Assembly (NCBI GenBank): GCA_030920305.1
Contig: JARLUB010000001.1
Span: 124,001 to 188,000, forward strand
Length of the DNA: 64,000 bases
Reading direction: 5' to 3'
Source: Eubacteriales bacterium SKADARSKE-1
Lineage (GTDB): Bacteria; Bacillota; Clostridia; Oscillospirales; Acutalibacteraceae
The position numbers were made by a program, and so were the translations under genes. Shown in pieces: positions 9,991-19,390 of this stretch (position 1 is its first letter; the number at the start of each line of letters is the position of its first letter). Below the pieces are notes generated by a model, which made no database searches, was not told where the DNA came from, and worked only from the letters and a program-made list of their open reading frames with translations.

Positions 9991-10000
9991 CGCGAAAGTG
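9991..10000 (-). repeat. CACTTTCGCG repeat, half copy
   Basis: A single CGCGAAAGTG (minus orientation of CACTTTCGCG) right after tatD, with no second copy and no clear arms. It is probably a decayed or truncated element of the dispersed family. Confidence 0.55.
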
Positions 10001-10040
10001 GCCGTGGGATAAGAGGCTATAAATTTGTTGAGAAAGCGCA

Positions 10041-10075
10041 AAGAGGAGGTTTTCAAAAACCTCCTCTTGTTTTTT
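10041..10075 (+). terminator. Strong rho-independent terminator after tatD
   Basis: AAGAGGAGGT and ACCTCCTCTT arms around a TTTCAAAA loop, followed by GTTTTTTG. It terminates metG-tatD before the convergent PBP gene. Confidence 0.9.
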
Positions 10076-10185
10076 GTGTCAGCACAGAACCTGAATTTTT
10101 AATGTGAGCGGATGCTTTTGTGCCATTGAGTCCTATTCCACTTGAATTTTATTGCTCGAAATGCTAGTAGCAACTCGCCATTTTT

Positions 10186-11562
10186 TTATTTAGCAGCAGC
10201 CTCCATAACAGCTTTAGCAATTGGTGCAGCAGACTTTAAACCAGAGCCTGCATTTTCTGCAACGACAACAAACGCCAAAGGATTTTCTTCATTAGTAGCA
10301 AAACCAACCATCCAAGCGTGAGGGGTTTTTTCTTCGCCAACTTCAGCAGTGCCGGTTTTAGCGCAAATGGAAAGGTCTTTAAACAAGGTATCACCATAGC
10401 TGGTTTTTACCGCATGGCGCATGATTTCTTTTAACTTACCAGCTGTTTCTTTTGACATAAAAGAAACGTCTTCAGCTTTTTTATAGCTGTTAGGAAAAAA
10501 AGAAAATGTATTATCCGATGTAATATCTTCGATCATGTTAGGCATAACGGCAGTTCCATCATTGGCAATAGCGCCCATTAACATTAACATATGCATGGGG
10601 TTAACTAAATCATTATATTGGCCAACACCGGACCAACCAAGGTAATAATTACTTGCGCTTGAAACATCATATTTGCTGGGTTTTGTTTGAGCTTTATTTA
10701 TATTAAATGATTTATTAAATCCAAGAGCATTTGAAGCACTTGTCATTTTATCAGCGCCAAGTTCAATTGCTAGCTTTGCAAAATATATATTACAAGATTT
10801 AGCGAAAGCATTTTTAAAGACAATATCGCCGTGGCCTGAAAGGCAAGTTATATCGGCATTGTCTACCTTAAAAGTTTTTGAGCAATTAAAAACTTTGCTA
10901 TCAATGTTAGGAATATTTTCAATGCCACAAGTTGAGGTTATTATTTTGAATGTAGACCCAGGAGTATAATTTGAAGACAAAACCTTATTTAAATAAGCAC
11001 CAGCATATGGGCCATCAGTATCGTCTTTTATTATTGGCGGGTTATATGGGTCATAGGTGGGGGTGCATACCATACATATAATGTTGCCAGTTTTGTAATT
11101 GTATACCGCAACAGCACCTCTATTGCTGCCAAGCCTTTCAAGGGCAACCTTGCAAACTTCACTATCGAGTGTTAGTTTAATGTTTTTTCTAGTAGTTAAA
11201 AAGCTTGGACAATTTATCCCGGTAATAAAATTGTAGCCGTAAAGATCAGCTCGATAAAGGTTTTGTATAGATGTGGTTATTTGAGATGTGCTGTCACCCA
11301 CAGTGTGAAGCATTGCCCGTCTAATTTTATCATCGGTGTGGTAAACTCGTTTATTGTCTACACTTTGGGCTAAGATAACGTTACTTTTATCTAAAACTTT
11401 GCCAGAACTTGAAAGACCCATGCCGGAAACATGGCGATTTATTGAGCTTAGAGCCCAAGTATCGGCATTGGTTGCAAGTTTAAAAGTGAAAACTCCCAAC
11501 CCAAAAAGAAATCCAAATACTAAAATATATAATGCAAATGAACGGCGCCTTGTGTTTTTCAT
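10186..11562 (-). CDS. Penicillin-binding transpeptidase (class B-like PBP)
   Basis: Membrane-anchored D,D-transpeptidase that cross-links peptidoglycan, 458 residues. A basic N-terminus and a single membrane span (about residues 9-29) are followed by a short non-catalytic region. The transpeptidase domain has the active-site STFK at 203-206, SCN at 256-258 and KTG at 402-404. At this size it lacks the large dimerisation and PASTA domains of typical FtsI/SpoVD and resembles the shorter PbpA-like forms. No division genes are adjacent, so its role in elongation, division or sporulation is unresolved. Confidence 0.9.
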   Translation of the reverse strand: MKNTRRRSFALYILVFGFLFGLGVFTFKLATNADTWALSSINRHVSGMGLSSSGKVLDKSNVILAQSVDNKRVYHTDDKIRRAMLHTVGDSTSQITTSIQNLYRADLYGYNFITGINCPSFLTTRKNIKLTLDSEVCKVALERLGSNRGAVAVYNYKTGNIICMVCTPTYDPYNPPIIKDDTDGPYAGAYLNKVLSSNYTPGSTFKIITSTCGIENIPNIDSKVFNCSKTFKVDNADITCLSGHGDIVFKNAFAKSCNIYFAKLAIELGADKMTSASNALGFNKSFNINKAQTKPSKYDVSSASNYYLGWSGVGQYNDLVNPMHMLMLMGAIANDGTAVMPNMIEDITSDNTFSFFPNSYKKAEDVSFMSKETAGKLKEIMRHAVKTSYGDTLFKDLSICAKTGTAEVGEEKTPHAWMVGFATNEENPLAFVVVAENAGSGLKSAAPIAKAVMEAAAK

Positions 11563-11651
11563 AACTACTTAAACTCCCTTCCTTAGATGGAAGACATAAA
11601 GTAAAATTTAATATAATTGTATCATACATTACAAAATTTGATCAAGTTATG

Positions 11652-11680
11652 TTAATCTTCAAGCAAAGAAATGCTATAAT
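11652..11680 (+). promoter_or_regulatory. Likely polA promoter
   Basis: A perfect TATAAT at 11675-11680 lies 48 bases before the polA start. The -35 region, TTAATC at 17-base spacing, is weak. Confidence 0.5.
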
Positions 11681-11728
11681 ATTTTTTATGAAGTATTAGT
11701 TTTCTAAAATATATTTTGGAGTGTTCTT

Positions 11729-14329
11729 ATGAAATTATTAGTATTAGATGGAAACAGCATTTTAAATAGGGCCTTTTATGGAATAAAGCTTTTGACAACG
11801 AAATCTGGAGTATATACAAATGCAATATATGGCTTTTTAACAATGATGAACAAAGTAAAAGAAGAAACGCAACCTGACGCTATAGCTATAGCCTTTGATT
11901 TAAAAGCGCCAACATTTCGCCACAAGGAATATAGTGAATATAAAGCCAAGCGAAAAGGGATGCCAGACGAATTGTTTATGCAGCTGCCAATTTTAAAAGA
12001 ACTGCTAACTTTTCTTGGGTACAAATTAGTTGAATGCGAGGGGTTTGAGGCCGATGATATTTTGGGAACACTGGCAAAAGCTTGTATCGAAAATTCTAAT
12101 GAATGCATAATTGCAACCGGGGATAAAGACAGCTTGCAATTAGTTTCCCCACATGTTTCAGTAAGAATTGCCGCAACAAAATTTGGCCGCCCTGAAGTTA
12201 CCCTTTTTGATGAAGATAAAATTTTTGAAACCTATAAAATTAAACCAGCGCAATTAATTGACGTTAAAGCACTTCAGGGAGATACTTCTGACAATATTCC
12301 AGGGGTTCCCGGGATAGGTCAAAAAGGCGCATTGGATTTAATTCAAAAATTTCATTCAATCGATAATATTTACGAAAATATTGATACACTTGAAATAAAA
12401 GACGGTATGCGCAAAAAGTTAATTGAAGGCAAAGATAGTGCATACATGAGCCGTTATCTTGGCACGATTGTGTCTAATGCGCCTATTGATACTGACATAA
12501 AGAATTATATTCCAGAAAAATGCGATGAGCAAAAAGCAGGAAACCTTTTAGCGGATCTTGAAATGTTTTCTCTAATTTCTAAAATGGGGTTAAGATTTGA
12601 AAGAGGACAAGATTCCCCCAAAAAAGAAGCTATATCTATATCTAGCGTAACGGCAGATGAAGCTTTTTCTAAAGTGGAAAAATTAATAAAAGAGCAAAAA
12701 TCCATAGATTTTATAATAGACACAGAAGATTCTGAAATTAAAAAGATTGCGTTTTTTATTGAAAATCAAATATATATAGAAAACAAAAGAGAAGGTTTTG
12801 TTGACTTTTTAAAAGATATCTTTGAGAACCAAAAAATAGCAAAGCGAACCCACAATGCAAAATTAGCTTTTGAAAAATTTCAAAAAGTAAATATTGAAGT
12901 TGCTAATATCTCATTTGATACAATGCTAGCAGCTTATTTATTAAATCCTTCTGCAAAAGATTATGATTTAAAACGATTAAGTGAAGAGTATAGCATTGTG
13001 GTTCCGGAATTAAAAAATGTATCAGAAGAAAACCAGGAAATTTCAAAAAATGTTGTAATTTTAAGTGTTCTTGCTAACAAGCTATTAGAAGAGATAAAAG
13101 AACGAGACCAGGAAAAACTTTTAGTAGAGATTGAAATTCCGTTTTCAAAAGTCTTAGCAGATATGGAATCAAGAGGATTTTTAATTGATAAAAATGGATT
13201 AGTTGAGTATGGCGAGTTTTTAAAAAGTGATATTGAAAAGTTAGAAGTAGAAATACATTCACATATTGGAGAAAATGTAAACATAAATTCGCCAAAACAA
13301 TTGGGCAAAGCTTTGTTTGAAGATTTAAGTTTGCCTAAAGGCAAGAAAACCAAGAGTGGGTTTTCAACAAGTGCTGAGGTTTTAGAAGGTTTAAAGCATG
13401 TTCATCCGGTGATAGATTTAATTTTGCAGTACCGAACAGTAACAAAATTAAAATCTACTTATTGCGAGGGCCTTGTAAAAGCAATATCGGATGACGGGAG
13501 AATTCATTCTATTTTCAACCAAACTGAAACTAAAACTGGCAGAATTAGCTCACTCGAGCCAAATCTTCAAAACATTCCGGTAAGGACTGAACTTGGAAAA
13601 GAGTTTAGAAAATTCTTTGTAGCAAAAGAAGGTTATGTTTTAGTTGATGCCGATTATTCTCAAATTGAACTTCGGATTTTAGCGCATATATCAAATGATG
13701 AAATAATGATAGAAGCATTTAAAAACAACTTAGATATCCATACAATTACAGCATCGCAAGTGTTTAATATGCCTCAAGAAATGGTGACACCGCTGATGAG
13801 AAGTCGAGCAAAGGCTGTTAATTTTGGAATCGTTTATGGAATAGGCGCCTTTTCACTGGCAAAGGACATTGGAATAACTAGAAAAGAAGCTGAAAATTAT
13901 ATTAATAATTACCTTGAAAATTACTCTGGCGTAAAAAATTATATGCAGAGCGTAATAGAAAAAGCAAAAGAACACGGTTATGTAGAGACATTGTTTGGGC
14001 GAAGAAGATATTTGCCGGAACTGGTTTCCTCGAATTTTAATTTGCGCTCGTTTGGCGAAAGAGTAGCCAGAAATATGCCAATTCAAGGAACAGCTGCTGA
14101 CATAATAAAAATAGCCATGATAAGAGTAGAAAATAGGTTAAAAAAGGAAAACCTAAAGGCCGGCTTAATTTTGCAAGTACACGATGAACTAATAGCAGAA
14201 GCACCAGTTAATGAAGCAGAAAATGTTAAAGCTATTTTAGAAGAAGAAATGAAAAGTGCGGCAAATTTAAAAGTACCTCTAGTAGCTGAAGCAAATACTG
14301 GAAACACTTGGAATGATGCACATTCTTAA
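11729..14329 (+). CDS. polA: DNA polymerase I
   Basis: Fills gaps and removes RNA primers during replication and repair; 866 residues. The 5' nuclease domain covers about 1-290 (LVLDGNSILNRAFYG, ECEGFEADDILG, ATGDKDSLQL, LQGDTSDNIPGVPGIG). The middle domain, about 300-470, is a decayed 3'-5' exonuclease. The polymerase domain has motif A near residue 640 (DADYSQIELR), motif B near 691-705 (RSRAKAVNFGIVYG) and motif C near 817 (QVHDE). Proofreading is probably lost: a DTE triplet survives near residue 331, but the Asp expected after THNAK is Ala. Confidence 0.97.
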   Translation: MKLLVLDGNSILNRAFYGIKLLTTKSGVYTNAIYGFLTMMNKVKEETQPDAIAIAFDLKAPTFRHKEYSEYKAKRKGMPDELFMQLPILKELLTFLGYKLVECEGFEADDILGTLAKACIENSNECIIATGDKDSLQLVSPHVSVRIAATKFGRPEVTLFDEDKIFETYKIKPAQLIDVKALQGDTSDNIPGVPGIGQKGALDLIQKFHSIDNIYENIDTLEIKDGMRKKLIEGKDSAYMSRYLGTIVSNAPIDTDIKNYIPEKCDEQKAGNLLADLEMFSLISKMGLRFERGQDSPKKEAISISSVTADEAFSKVEKLIKEQKSIDFIIDTEDSEIKKIAFFIENQIYIENKREGFVDFLKDIFENQKIAKRTHNAKLAFEKFQKVNIEVANISFDTMLAAYLLNPSAKDYDLKRLSEEYSIVVPELKNVSEENQEISKNVVILSVLANKLLEEIKERDQEKLLVEIEIPFSKVLADMESRGFLIDKNGLVEYGEFLKSDIEKLEVEIHSHIGENVNINSPKQLGKALFEDLSLPKGKKTKSGFSTSAEVLEGLKHVHPVIDLILQYRTVTKLKSTYCEGLVKAISDDGRIHSIFNQTETKTGRISSLEPNLQNIPVRTELGKEFRKFFVAKEGYVLVDADYSQIELRILAHISNDEIMIEAFKNNLDIHTITASQVFNMPQEMVTPLMRSRAKAVNFGIVYGIGAFSLAKDIGITRKEAENYINNYLENYSGVKNYMQSVIEKAKEHGYVETLFGRRRYLPELVSSNFNLRSFGERVARNMPIQGTAADIIKIAMIRVENRLKKENLKAGLILQVHDELIAEAPVNEAENVKAILEEEMKSAANLKVPLVAEANTGNTWNDAHS

Positions 14330-14407
14330 ATTAACTTTACAGCCCTGACTTTAGAAAAATCACCTCCAAACTTTAGGAGCATATCTTGTAAAAAGAGGTG
14401 ATATAAG

Positions 14408-14755
14408 GTGCTAGAAGTGATTTTTAGCGTAGTAATGTTGTTTTTAGCAGTTATGGGTCTTATTGAATTTGTTCGAATAATTTCTTTAGCTGTTTTTAGA
14501 GTAAAAAAAGATAAAAATGAAATTTTAGTTGTGCCTATATCAGGTCATAATGAAAATGCCGAGATGATATTGCGCAATGCTATATCGCGTGCAAAGTGGC
14601 TTTGTGGAACAGATAATAGAAAGGTTTTTTGTATTGATTTTGATATGGACGCAGAGACCCGGCAAATTTGCGAAATAATTAGCCAAGAATGTGAGTTTTT
14701 GTATGTATGCAGTTCGGCTGAATTTATAGAACATATTAGACAAGAAGCAAACTAA
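14408..14755 (+). CDS. Small membrane-anchored protein, unknown function
   Basis: 115 residues starting at GTG 14408, with AGAGGTG upstream at normal spacing. Residues about 3-30 are hydrophobic (VIFSVVMLFLAVMGL and onward), giving one N-terminal span. The remaining ~80 residues are soluble and mixed alpha/beta, including a VVPISGHNENAEMILRNAI-like strand-helix unit and two cysteines near CEFLYVC. I do not recognise the family. It follows polA by 78 bases and ends at a bidirectional terminator. Confidence 0.65.
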   Translation: MLEVIFSVVMLFLAVMGLIEFVRIISLAVFRVKKDKNEILVVPISGHNENAEMILRNAISRAKWLCGTDNRKVFCIDFDMDAETRQICEIISQECEFLYVCSSAEFIEHIRQEAN

Positions 14756-14757
14756 AA

Positions 14758-14800
14758 AACAAAGTCCACTAAAGTTTATTTTAGTGGACTTTGTTTTTTA
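14758..14800. terminator. Bidirectional terminator
   Basis: A 13-bp stem (AAAGTCCACTAAA / TTTAGTGGACTTT) flanked by A- and T-runs on both sides, between convergent genes. Confidence 0.9.
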
Positions 14801-15337
14801 ATAATTTTCAGCTTTTAATTCAAAATATGCTTTTGGATGGTTGCATGTTGGGCAAATTTCAGGTGCTTCTTTTCCTATATAAATGTGGCCACAATTGCTG
14901 CAAATCCAAATAACGTCATTGTCTTTTTTAAACACTGCGTTTTCTTTTAAATTTTTGAGAAGCTTTCTATATCTTTCTTCGTGTTCTTTTTCAATTTTAG
15001 CAACCAGCCTCATTTTTTCCGCTATTTCGTGAAATCCTTCTTGTTCAGCTGTTTCAGCAAATTCTTTGTACATTTCTGTCCATTCATATTTTTCGCCGTT
15101 TGCAGCATCTAAAATGTTTTCAGCAGTTGCTGGTATTTTTCCGCCATGTAAATATTTAAACCAAAGTTTTGCGTGTTCTTTTTCGTTTGCGGCTGTTTCT
15201 TCAAAAATAGCTGCAATTTGGTTAAAACCCTCTTTTTTAGCAGCAGATGCATAGTAAGTGTACTTGTTTCTTGCCTGAGATTCTCCAGCAAATGCAGCTA
15301 AGAGATTTGCTTCAGTTTTACTGTTTTTTAATTCCAT
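14798..15337 (-). CDS. rbr: Rubrerythrin
   Basis: Cytoplasmic non-haem di-iron peroxidase that reduces hydrogen peroxide in anaerobes; 179 residues. The four-helix domain carries the expected Glu/His ligands ([44 protein letters not shown]). The C-terminal rubredoxin-like domain has two CxxC knuckles, CSNCG and CPTC. The order is N-terminal di-iron then C-terminal rubredoxin, the classical form. Its presence supports an anaerobic, oxygen-defended lifestyle. It is transcribed alone and ends at the shared terminator. Confidence 0.96.
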   Translation of the reverse strand: MELKNSKTEANLLAAFAGESQARNKYTYYASAAKKEGFNQIAAIFEETAANEKEHAKLWFKYLHGGKIPATAENILDAANGEKYEWTEMYKEFAETAEQEGFHEIAEKMRLVAKIEKEHEERYRKLLKNLKENAVFKKDNDVIWICSNCGHIYIGKEAPEICPTCNHPKAYFELKAENY

Positions 15338-15499
15338 TTTACGATACCTCCAAAATTTTGTTATTATAGAAAATTAGTATAATGCCTTTAGTATTATAGT
15401 TTAAATTAAAATTTATTTAAATTAAACTATAAAAATTTAATTAAAAAGTTGCCTGGTGCATTTAAAGTGGTGTTGAGCCTTAAGATAATTTTCAAAAAA

Positions 15500-16360
15500 T
15501 TATCTTTTAGAACCAAAAAAGAAAAGAGCAATAGTGCCTACACCAGTATGTGAGCCAATTGTTGGACCTATATAGCTTATTACTATATTTTCAACTCCAA
15601 ACTTTTCTCTAATTTGGTCAGCGATAAAGTTTGCGTCATCAAGGGCATCGGCATGTGATATAAAAATAACCTCATTTTCAGATTTTACCCATCCTTTTTC
15701 CATTTCATTAATGAGAGCTTGTAAGGATGTTTTTCTTCCTCTAACTTTGCCTTTGGGGGTTAAAAACCCTTCATCATTTATATTTAAAATTGGCTTTACA
15801 TTTAATACAGTACCAAAGGAAGCACTTGCTGCGGATATTCTACCGCCTCTTTTCAAGTGAAATAAATCATCAACAGTGAACAAGTGACAAACTTTGGTTT
15901 TGTTTTCATCCAGCCAATCTCTTACCTCTTCAAGAGTTAAGCCATTTCGCCTTTTTTTTGCAGCATGATATGCAAGAAGACCTTGCCCTAAAGATGCGCT
16001 TAATGAGTCAATAACAGTAACTTTATTAGTGTATTTTTCATTGAGTTCGTTTGCTGCAATAATAGCGCATTCATAAGTTCGACTGTTTGCCGATGAAAAA
16101 CAAATATATAAAATATCTTTGTTTTTATTTAAATAAGGCTCGAAGTGCTCAAAAAATGTAGCAGAATTTGTACAGGTGGTTTTTGGGAGTTTGCCATTTT
16201 TCAAATCTTTATAAAATGCCTTAAAATCCATATCAACATCTTTAAAGTATTTTTCTCCGTCAAAAGTTAATTCCATAGGGATAATTTTAACATCTAGTTT
16301 TTTTACTATATCTTGTGGCAAGTCAGCAGTAGAATCTGTAAATATAATGTAATCCTGCAA
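15500..16360 (-). CDS. DegV-family fatty-acid-binding protein
   Basis: 286 residues beginning at a TTG with GGAGAG six bases upstream. DegV proteins bind long-chain fatty acids in a two-domain fold, and some act as FakB partners of the fatty acid kinase FakA. Visible motifs are TDSTADLPQDIV at the N-terminus, TTCTNSATFFEHFE, SLSASLGQGLL and LKRGGRIS, plus a late GSHTGVGTIALFF. No fakA gene is nearby, so the partner must be elsewhere. It is monocistronic with its own promoter. Confidence 0.9.
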   Translation of the reverse strand: MQDYIIFTDSTADLPQDIVKKLDVKIIPMELTFDGEKYFKDVDMDFKAFYKDLKNGKLPKTTCTNSATFFEHFEPYLNKNKDILYICFSSANSRTYECAIIAANELNEKYTNKVTVIDSLSASLGQGLLAYHAAKKRRNGLTLEEVRDWLDENKTKVCHLFTVDDLFHLKRGGRISAASASFGTVLNVKPILNINDEGFLTPKGKVRGRKTSLQALINEMEKGWVKSENEVIFISHADALDDANFIADQIREKFGVENIVISYIGPTIGSHTGVGTIALFFFGSKR

Positions 16361-16396
16361 AATTATCTCTCCTTATAAAAAATACTAGAGGTAATG

Positions 16397-16425
16397 ATTT
16401 TACCATGATTTTCATATTTTGTCTA
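16397..16425 (-). promoter_or_regulatory. Promoter of the DegV gene
   Basis: On the minus strand TAGACA, a 17-base spacer and TAAAAT, about 37 bases before the TTG start. Confidence 0.6.
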
Positions 16426-16817
16426 GTTGAAAAACATAAAGTAATATTATGTTTTTAAAAAAGTTTAATTGCCATACGGAAGATATCAAATAATATTAAA
16501 AAGTAATAACTTACAAATATTAGCATAAAATTAATGCTATTTGGGAAAAATAATCTCTTGACAAAATAAAAAAATACTATGTGTTTTTTAACTTTTTTAT
16601 TGTTGAATTGTTTAATCTTCAAATATTCATTATTATTGAGAAACTTTTAACACTTTCAACAGAGTTTTCAACATTAACATTAGATTTTATTTTAAAATTT
16701 GCTTTAAAATAATTTACTAAATGTATATTTATTTATCTTTTGTTTTTTTTATTTGTATATAAGGCAAATGCAGTGACAAAATTATTATATAAGAAATGAT
16801 AAAAAGGTGTGGTACAA
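16426..16817. other. Very AT-rich divergent spacer
   Basis: About 390 bases between the divergent DegV gene and the small gene at 16818. It is dominated by A/T runs with several promoter-like hexamers, including a TTGACA at 16558-16563 without a well-spaced -10. I see no open frame, tRNA or strong hairpin. Confidence 0.5.
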
Positions 16818-17093
16818 GTGATTAGAGGAGTAAATAAACATGTTATTGATATAGGGGAAACAGGTAATCCATATTATGAAAGGGCAATATTATTTTTAAG
16901 GCCAGAATACGCAGATATACAGCGTGAAATATTAGAAAGAGAGGCAAAAAAATTTCTTCAAGGAATAGGTACTACATCATCATTGAAAAAATATAATAAG
17001 GTATTATATTGGGGCATAAGGCTAGGAGGTGCGGCAGTAATAGGCGCTTTCTTGAGCTTATTTGCTTTAAATTGTTTTTATTGTTTAAACTAA
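16818..17093 (+). CDS. Small C-tail-anchored protein, unknown function
   Basis: 91 residues from GTG 16818, chosen because AAAGGTG at 16803-16809 gives an 8-base spacer; an in-frame GTG at 16809 overlaps that site. The N-terminal ~60 residues (MIRGVNKHVIDIGETG, ERAILFLRPEYADI) are soluble and predicted helical. The last ~25 form a glycine/alanine-rich membrane span ending LNCFYCLN. The opening text looks like a conserved clostridial hypothetical family, but I cannot name it. It is an isolated gene. Confidence 0.65.
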   Translation: MIRGVNKHVIDIGETGNPYYERAILFLRPEYADIQREILEREAKKFLQGIGTTSSLKKYNKVLYWGIRLGGAAVIGAFLSLFALNCFYCLN

Positions 17094-17140
17094 AAATAAA
17101 ATGGAATCCAAGGGTTTATTGGATTTCCATTTTTTATTTT
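17093..17140. terminator. Bidirectional terminator
   Basis: Arms ATGGAATCCA and TGGATTTCCAT (one bulge), flanked by an A-rich left side and a TTTTTTATTTTT right side, between convergent genes. Confidence 0.85.
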
Positions 17141-17799
17141 TATTTGTTTTCAAATAATTTTATTAATTTACGTTGAGAATCACCCATACAGATTGCAACC
17201 ACTTCGTCGCCTGCTGTAAATACAGTGTCTCCTTGTGGAATTAAAAGTTCATCGTTCCTAAGTATAGATATGATTAATGAGAATTTTGGAAGAATAATAT
17301 CCTTTAGAGAAACTCCAGCAACCTTTGAATTTTTTGTTACTAAAAGTTCACAAATTGCGGCACGCCCACGATTTAAGGTGGCAACAAGTCTTCCGCTGGC
17401 GCTTTCAACTTCTTGTTCTATTAATTTTGTTATTATTTCAGTGCTACTAACAACATGAGTTATACCAAGTTTTCTTAAAGCCTCTAAGTTTCTTGGGTTA
17501 TTAGCTCTCGCTATTACTTTTTTTACTTGAAATCGCTTCGCTGCCAATTGTGCTGCAACTAAATTATCTTGATCTCGACCGGTTACTGCAATCAAACACT
17601 CCACTTTTCCGCTCATTGCATCTGATAAAATCTCTATCTCAGTGCCGTCTCCATGAATAACTTCAGCATCTAAAAGTTCTGCCAATTGATTGCACCTAGC
17701 TCTGTCTTTTTCAATTAATTTTACCTCATAATCCCTATCAAGCATAGCTTCAGCAATATAGTAGCCAAGCTTGCCTCCTCCGATAATGACAATTTTCAT
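17140..17799 (-). CDS. TrkA-family K+ transport regulatory protein
   Basis: Cytoplasmic nucleotide-gated regulator of a Trk/Ktr potassium channel; 219 residues. The RCK_N domain starts MKIVIIGGGKLGYYIAE (GxGxxG Rossmann loop), followed by an acidic-end NAD-binding strand (VKLIEKD) and HGDGTE. The C-terminal ~80 residues form the RCK_C domain. It is the second of two adjacent RCK proteins; they differ in sequence and are separated by about 190 bases. No TrkH/KtrB membrane subunit is encoded nearby. Confidence 0.88.
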   Translation of the reverse strand: MKIVIIGGGKLGYYIAEAMLDRDYEVKLIEKDRARCNQLAELLDAEVIHGDGTEIEILSDAMSGKVECLIAVTGRDQDNLVAAQLAAKRFQVKKVIARANNPRNLEALRKLGITHVVSSTEIITKLIEQEVESASGRLVATLNRGRAAICELLVTKNSKVAGVSLKDIILPKFSLIISILRNDELLIPQGDTVFTAGDEVVAICMGDSQRKLIKLFENK

Positions 17800-17990
17800 A
17801 CTTTACTCCTTTACTTTGATAGCAGTTAATTTTTGTATTCTTTTAATACGCTACTTTGCGCAAGTTTTTTTAATTTAGCGGTGCCTAAAATAAAGTTGAT
17901 CTTAAGATAAGCGCAGAAGGATTACGTTTTTTGCTCTATAATACTTTTAAATTTAGTATTAAATAACCCTAACCTAAAAAATTCGTAAGG

Positions 17991-18617
17991 TTAATCTATT
18001 ACTTTACCGTAAATGATTTTATCTTTTGGATTTAATATTATATTTTGCCGACCATCATATAAAAGTAAATCTCCCGATGCCCTCGAGACCCCAACTATTG
18101 TCTCAGTTGATTTAACAGGCATATTTTTAAGTGCTCTTCCAATCATTCTAGGGTCTACTTCTTTTGTGTTTATTCCTATGGAATGTATACCAAAGTTTAT
18201 TTGTTTTTCCATTACCTTCTGAGTAATGGTAGATACAAAAACTCCGTAAGATAGATTTGTCGGGCAAATTGTTTTAAGCCCTAAATTATAAAATACCTGT
18301 TTACGAGCTGGGTCATTAATTCTTGCTATAACATTGTCAATATAAAAAAACTCTTTTACTATCTGAGATACAGTTATGTTGAGGTTGTCGTCTTGTGTTA
18401 CCACAGCCACCGCATCGCAATTTTCAACTCCAGCATCTCGCAAAACACTCATATCCATAGGCATTCCCAAAACAGTAATACCGTCAAAATCATCGTCTAG
18501 TCGGTTAAATGCATTGTTATCCTTGTCTATTACTGAAACAGTATGACCTAGACGGAAAAGAGTGTTGGCAATTTTTGCGCCAAGTCTTCCGCACCCAACT
18601 ACTATTACGTTCATCAT
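17991..18617 (-). CDS. TrkA-family K+ transport regulatory protein (second RCK protein)
   Basis: 208 residues with the same two-domain layout: NVIVVGCGRLGAKIA (Rossmann loop), VSVIDKD, a degenerate LGMPMD where the partner has HGDGTE, then an RCK_C domain ending near DKIIYGKVID. Two consecutive ATG codons (18617 and 18614) follow GAAGGAA; either could start. The two RCK genes and the upstream ECF gene run in one direction. The pair may form hetero-oligomeric gating rings or regulate two channels; the sequence does not decide. Confidence 0.87.
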   Translation of the reverse strand: MMNVIVVGCGRLGAKIANTLFRLGHTVSVIDKDNNAFNRLDDDFDGITVLGMPMDMSVLRDAGVENCDAVAVVTQDDNLNITVSQIVKEFFYIDNVIARINDPARKQVFYNLGLKTICPTNLSYGVFVSTITQKVMEKQINFGIHSIGINTKEVDPRMIGRALKNMPVKSTETIVGVSRASGDLLLYDGRQNIILNPKDKIIYGKVID

Positions 18618-18687
18618 AAAAATTTCCTTCTTTCAATTTGTTATGCCTTTTTGCAACACGCATAAATTTTTTACTTTTGTCATTAAT

Positions 18688-19311
18688 TTAAAGCTTGTTC
18701 CTGCATTTTGTTTTTACTACTATTTTTTCAATAAATCTTGAAGTTTTTTTATATATAACTATTGCTGCAAAGCAAGAAATAGTTCCTCTTATAAAGTTAA
18801 ACGGAATTACAGCAAAAATGGTAAAGGTGAAAAGATTATGTATATGGGAGTTTACTAAGTTAGCGATAAGTATAAATTTTTGTATTGGTAATCCAAAAAA
18901 CCTTGAATATAGAGGTAAGAGTATAAAATAATTTAAGCATCCAGATACCATCATAAGAGATATAATGCCTAAAAGCATTCCGCGTATAGCACTTTCTAAA
19001 GTTCGTTTTTTTTTGTAAATGATACAGCTTGGTAAAATAAATGCACAACCTGTTACAAAACTAGCGGCTTCTCCAATAAAAAGGGTAGAAGTTCCTCTAA
19101 TTAAAATAAACAAAATTGTTTTTATAAACTCAATCATAATTCCAGCAACAGGACCTAATATAAATCCGCCTATAAGTACAATTGTATCTCCAAAGTTTAA
19201 CTTATAAAAGCCGGGAACAAAAAAAATCGGAAATTCAAATAACATGATTATAGCTGCAATAATACCAAAAAAAGCTGTTTGTGTCAAAAAAAGTACTTTT
19301 TCTGATTTCAA
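18688..19311 (-). CDS. ECF transporter S component, RibU-like (probable riboflavin)
   Basis: Substrate-binding membrane subunit of an energy-coupling-factor importer; 207 residues with about six hydrophobic spans. The text LMFEFPIFFVPGFYKLNF..D, ILGPVAGIMIEFIKTILF, GEAASFVTGCAFILP and CLNYFILLPLYSRFFG matches the RibU pattern well, so riboflavin is the likely vitamin. It starts at TTG with AAGGTGG upstream. No FMN riboswitch is seen in the 150-base leader, and no EcfA/T genes are in the window, as expected for group II ECF systems sharing a distant energising module. Confidence 0.8.
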   Translation of the reverse strand: MKSEKVLFLTQTAFFGIIAAIIMLFEFPIFFVPGFYKLNFGDTIVLIGGFILGPVAGIMIEFIKTILFILIRGTSTLFIGEAASFVTGCAFILPSCIIYKKKRTLESAIRGMLLGIISLMMVSGCLNYFILLPLYSRFFGLPIQKFILIANLVNSHIHNLFTFTIFAVIPFNFIRGTISCFAAIVIYKKTSRFIEKIVVKTKCRNKL

Positions 19312-19390
19312 AAGGAATAGACACCACCTTATAATATTATACTCTTAATACTAACATATATTAAGATCGTAATAAATACAAGCAAAATTT

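Noticed and set aside
16558-16580. TTGACA with a TACTAT downstream as promoter for the gene at 16818
   Set aside because: The spacer is only 11 bases and the distance to the gene is over 200 bases.
19312-19390. FMN riboswitch upstream of the RibU-like gene
   Set aside because: The conserved FMN-element segments are absent; the leader is short and AT-rich.
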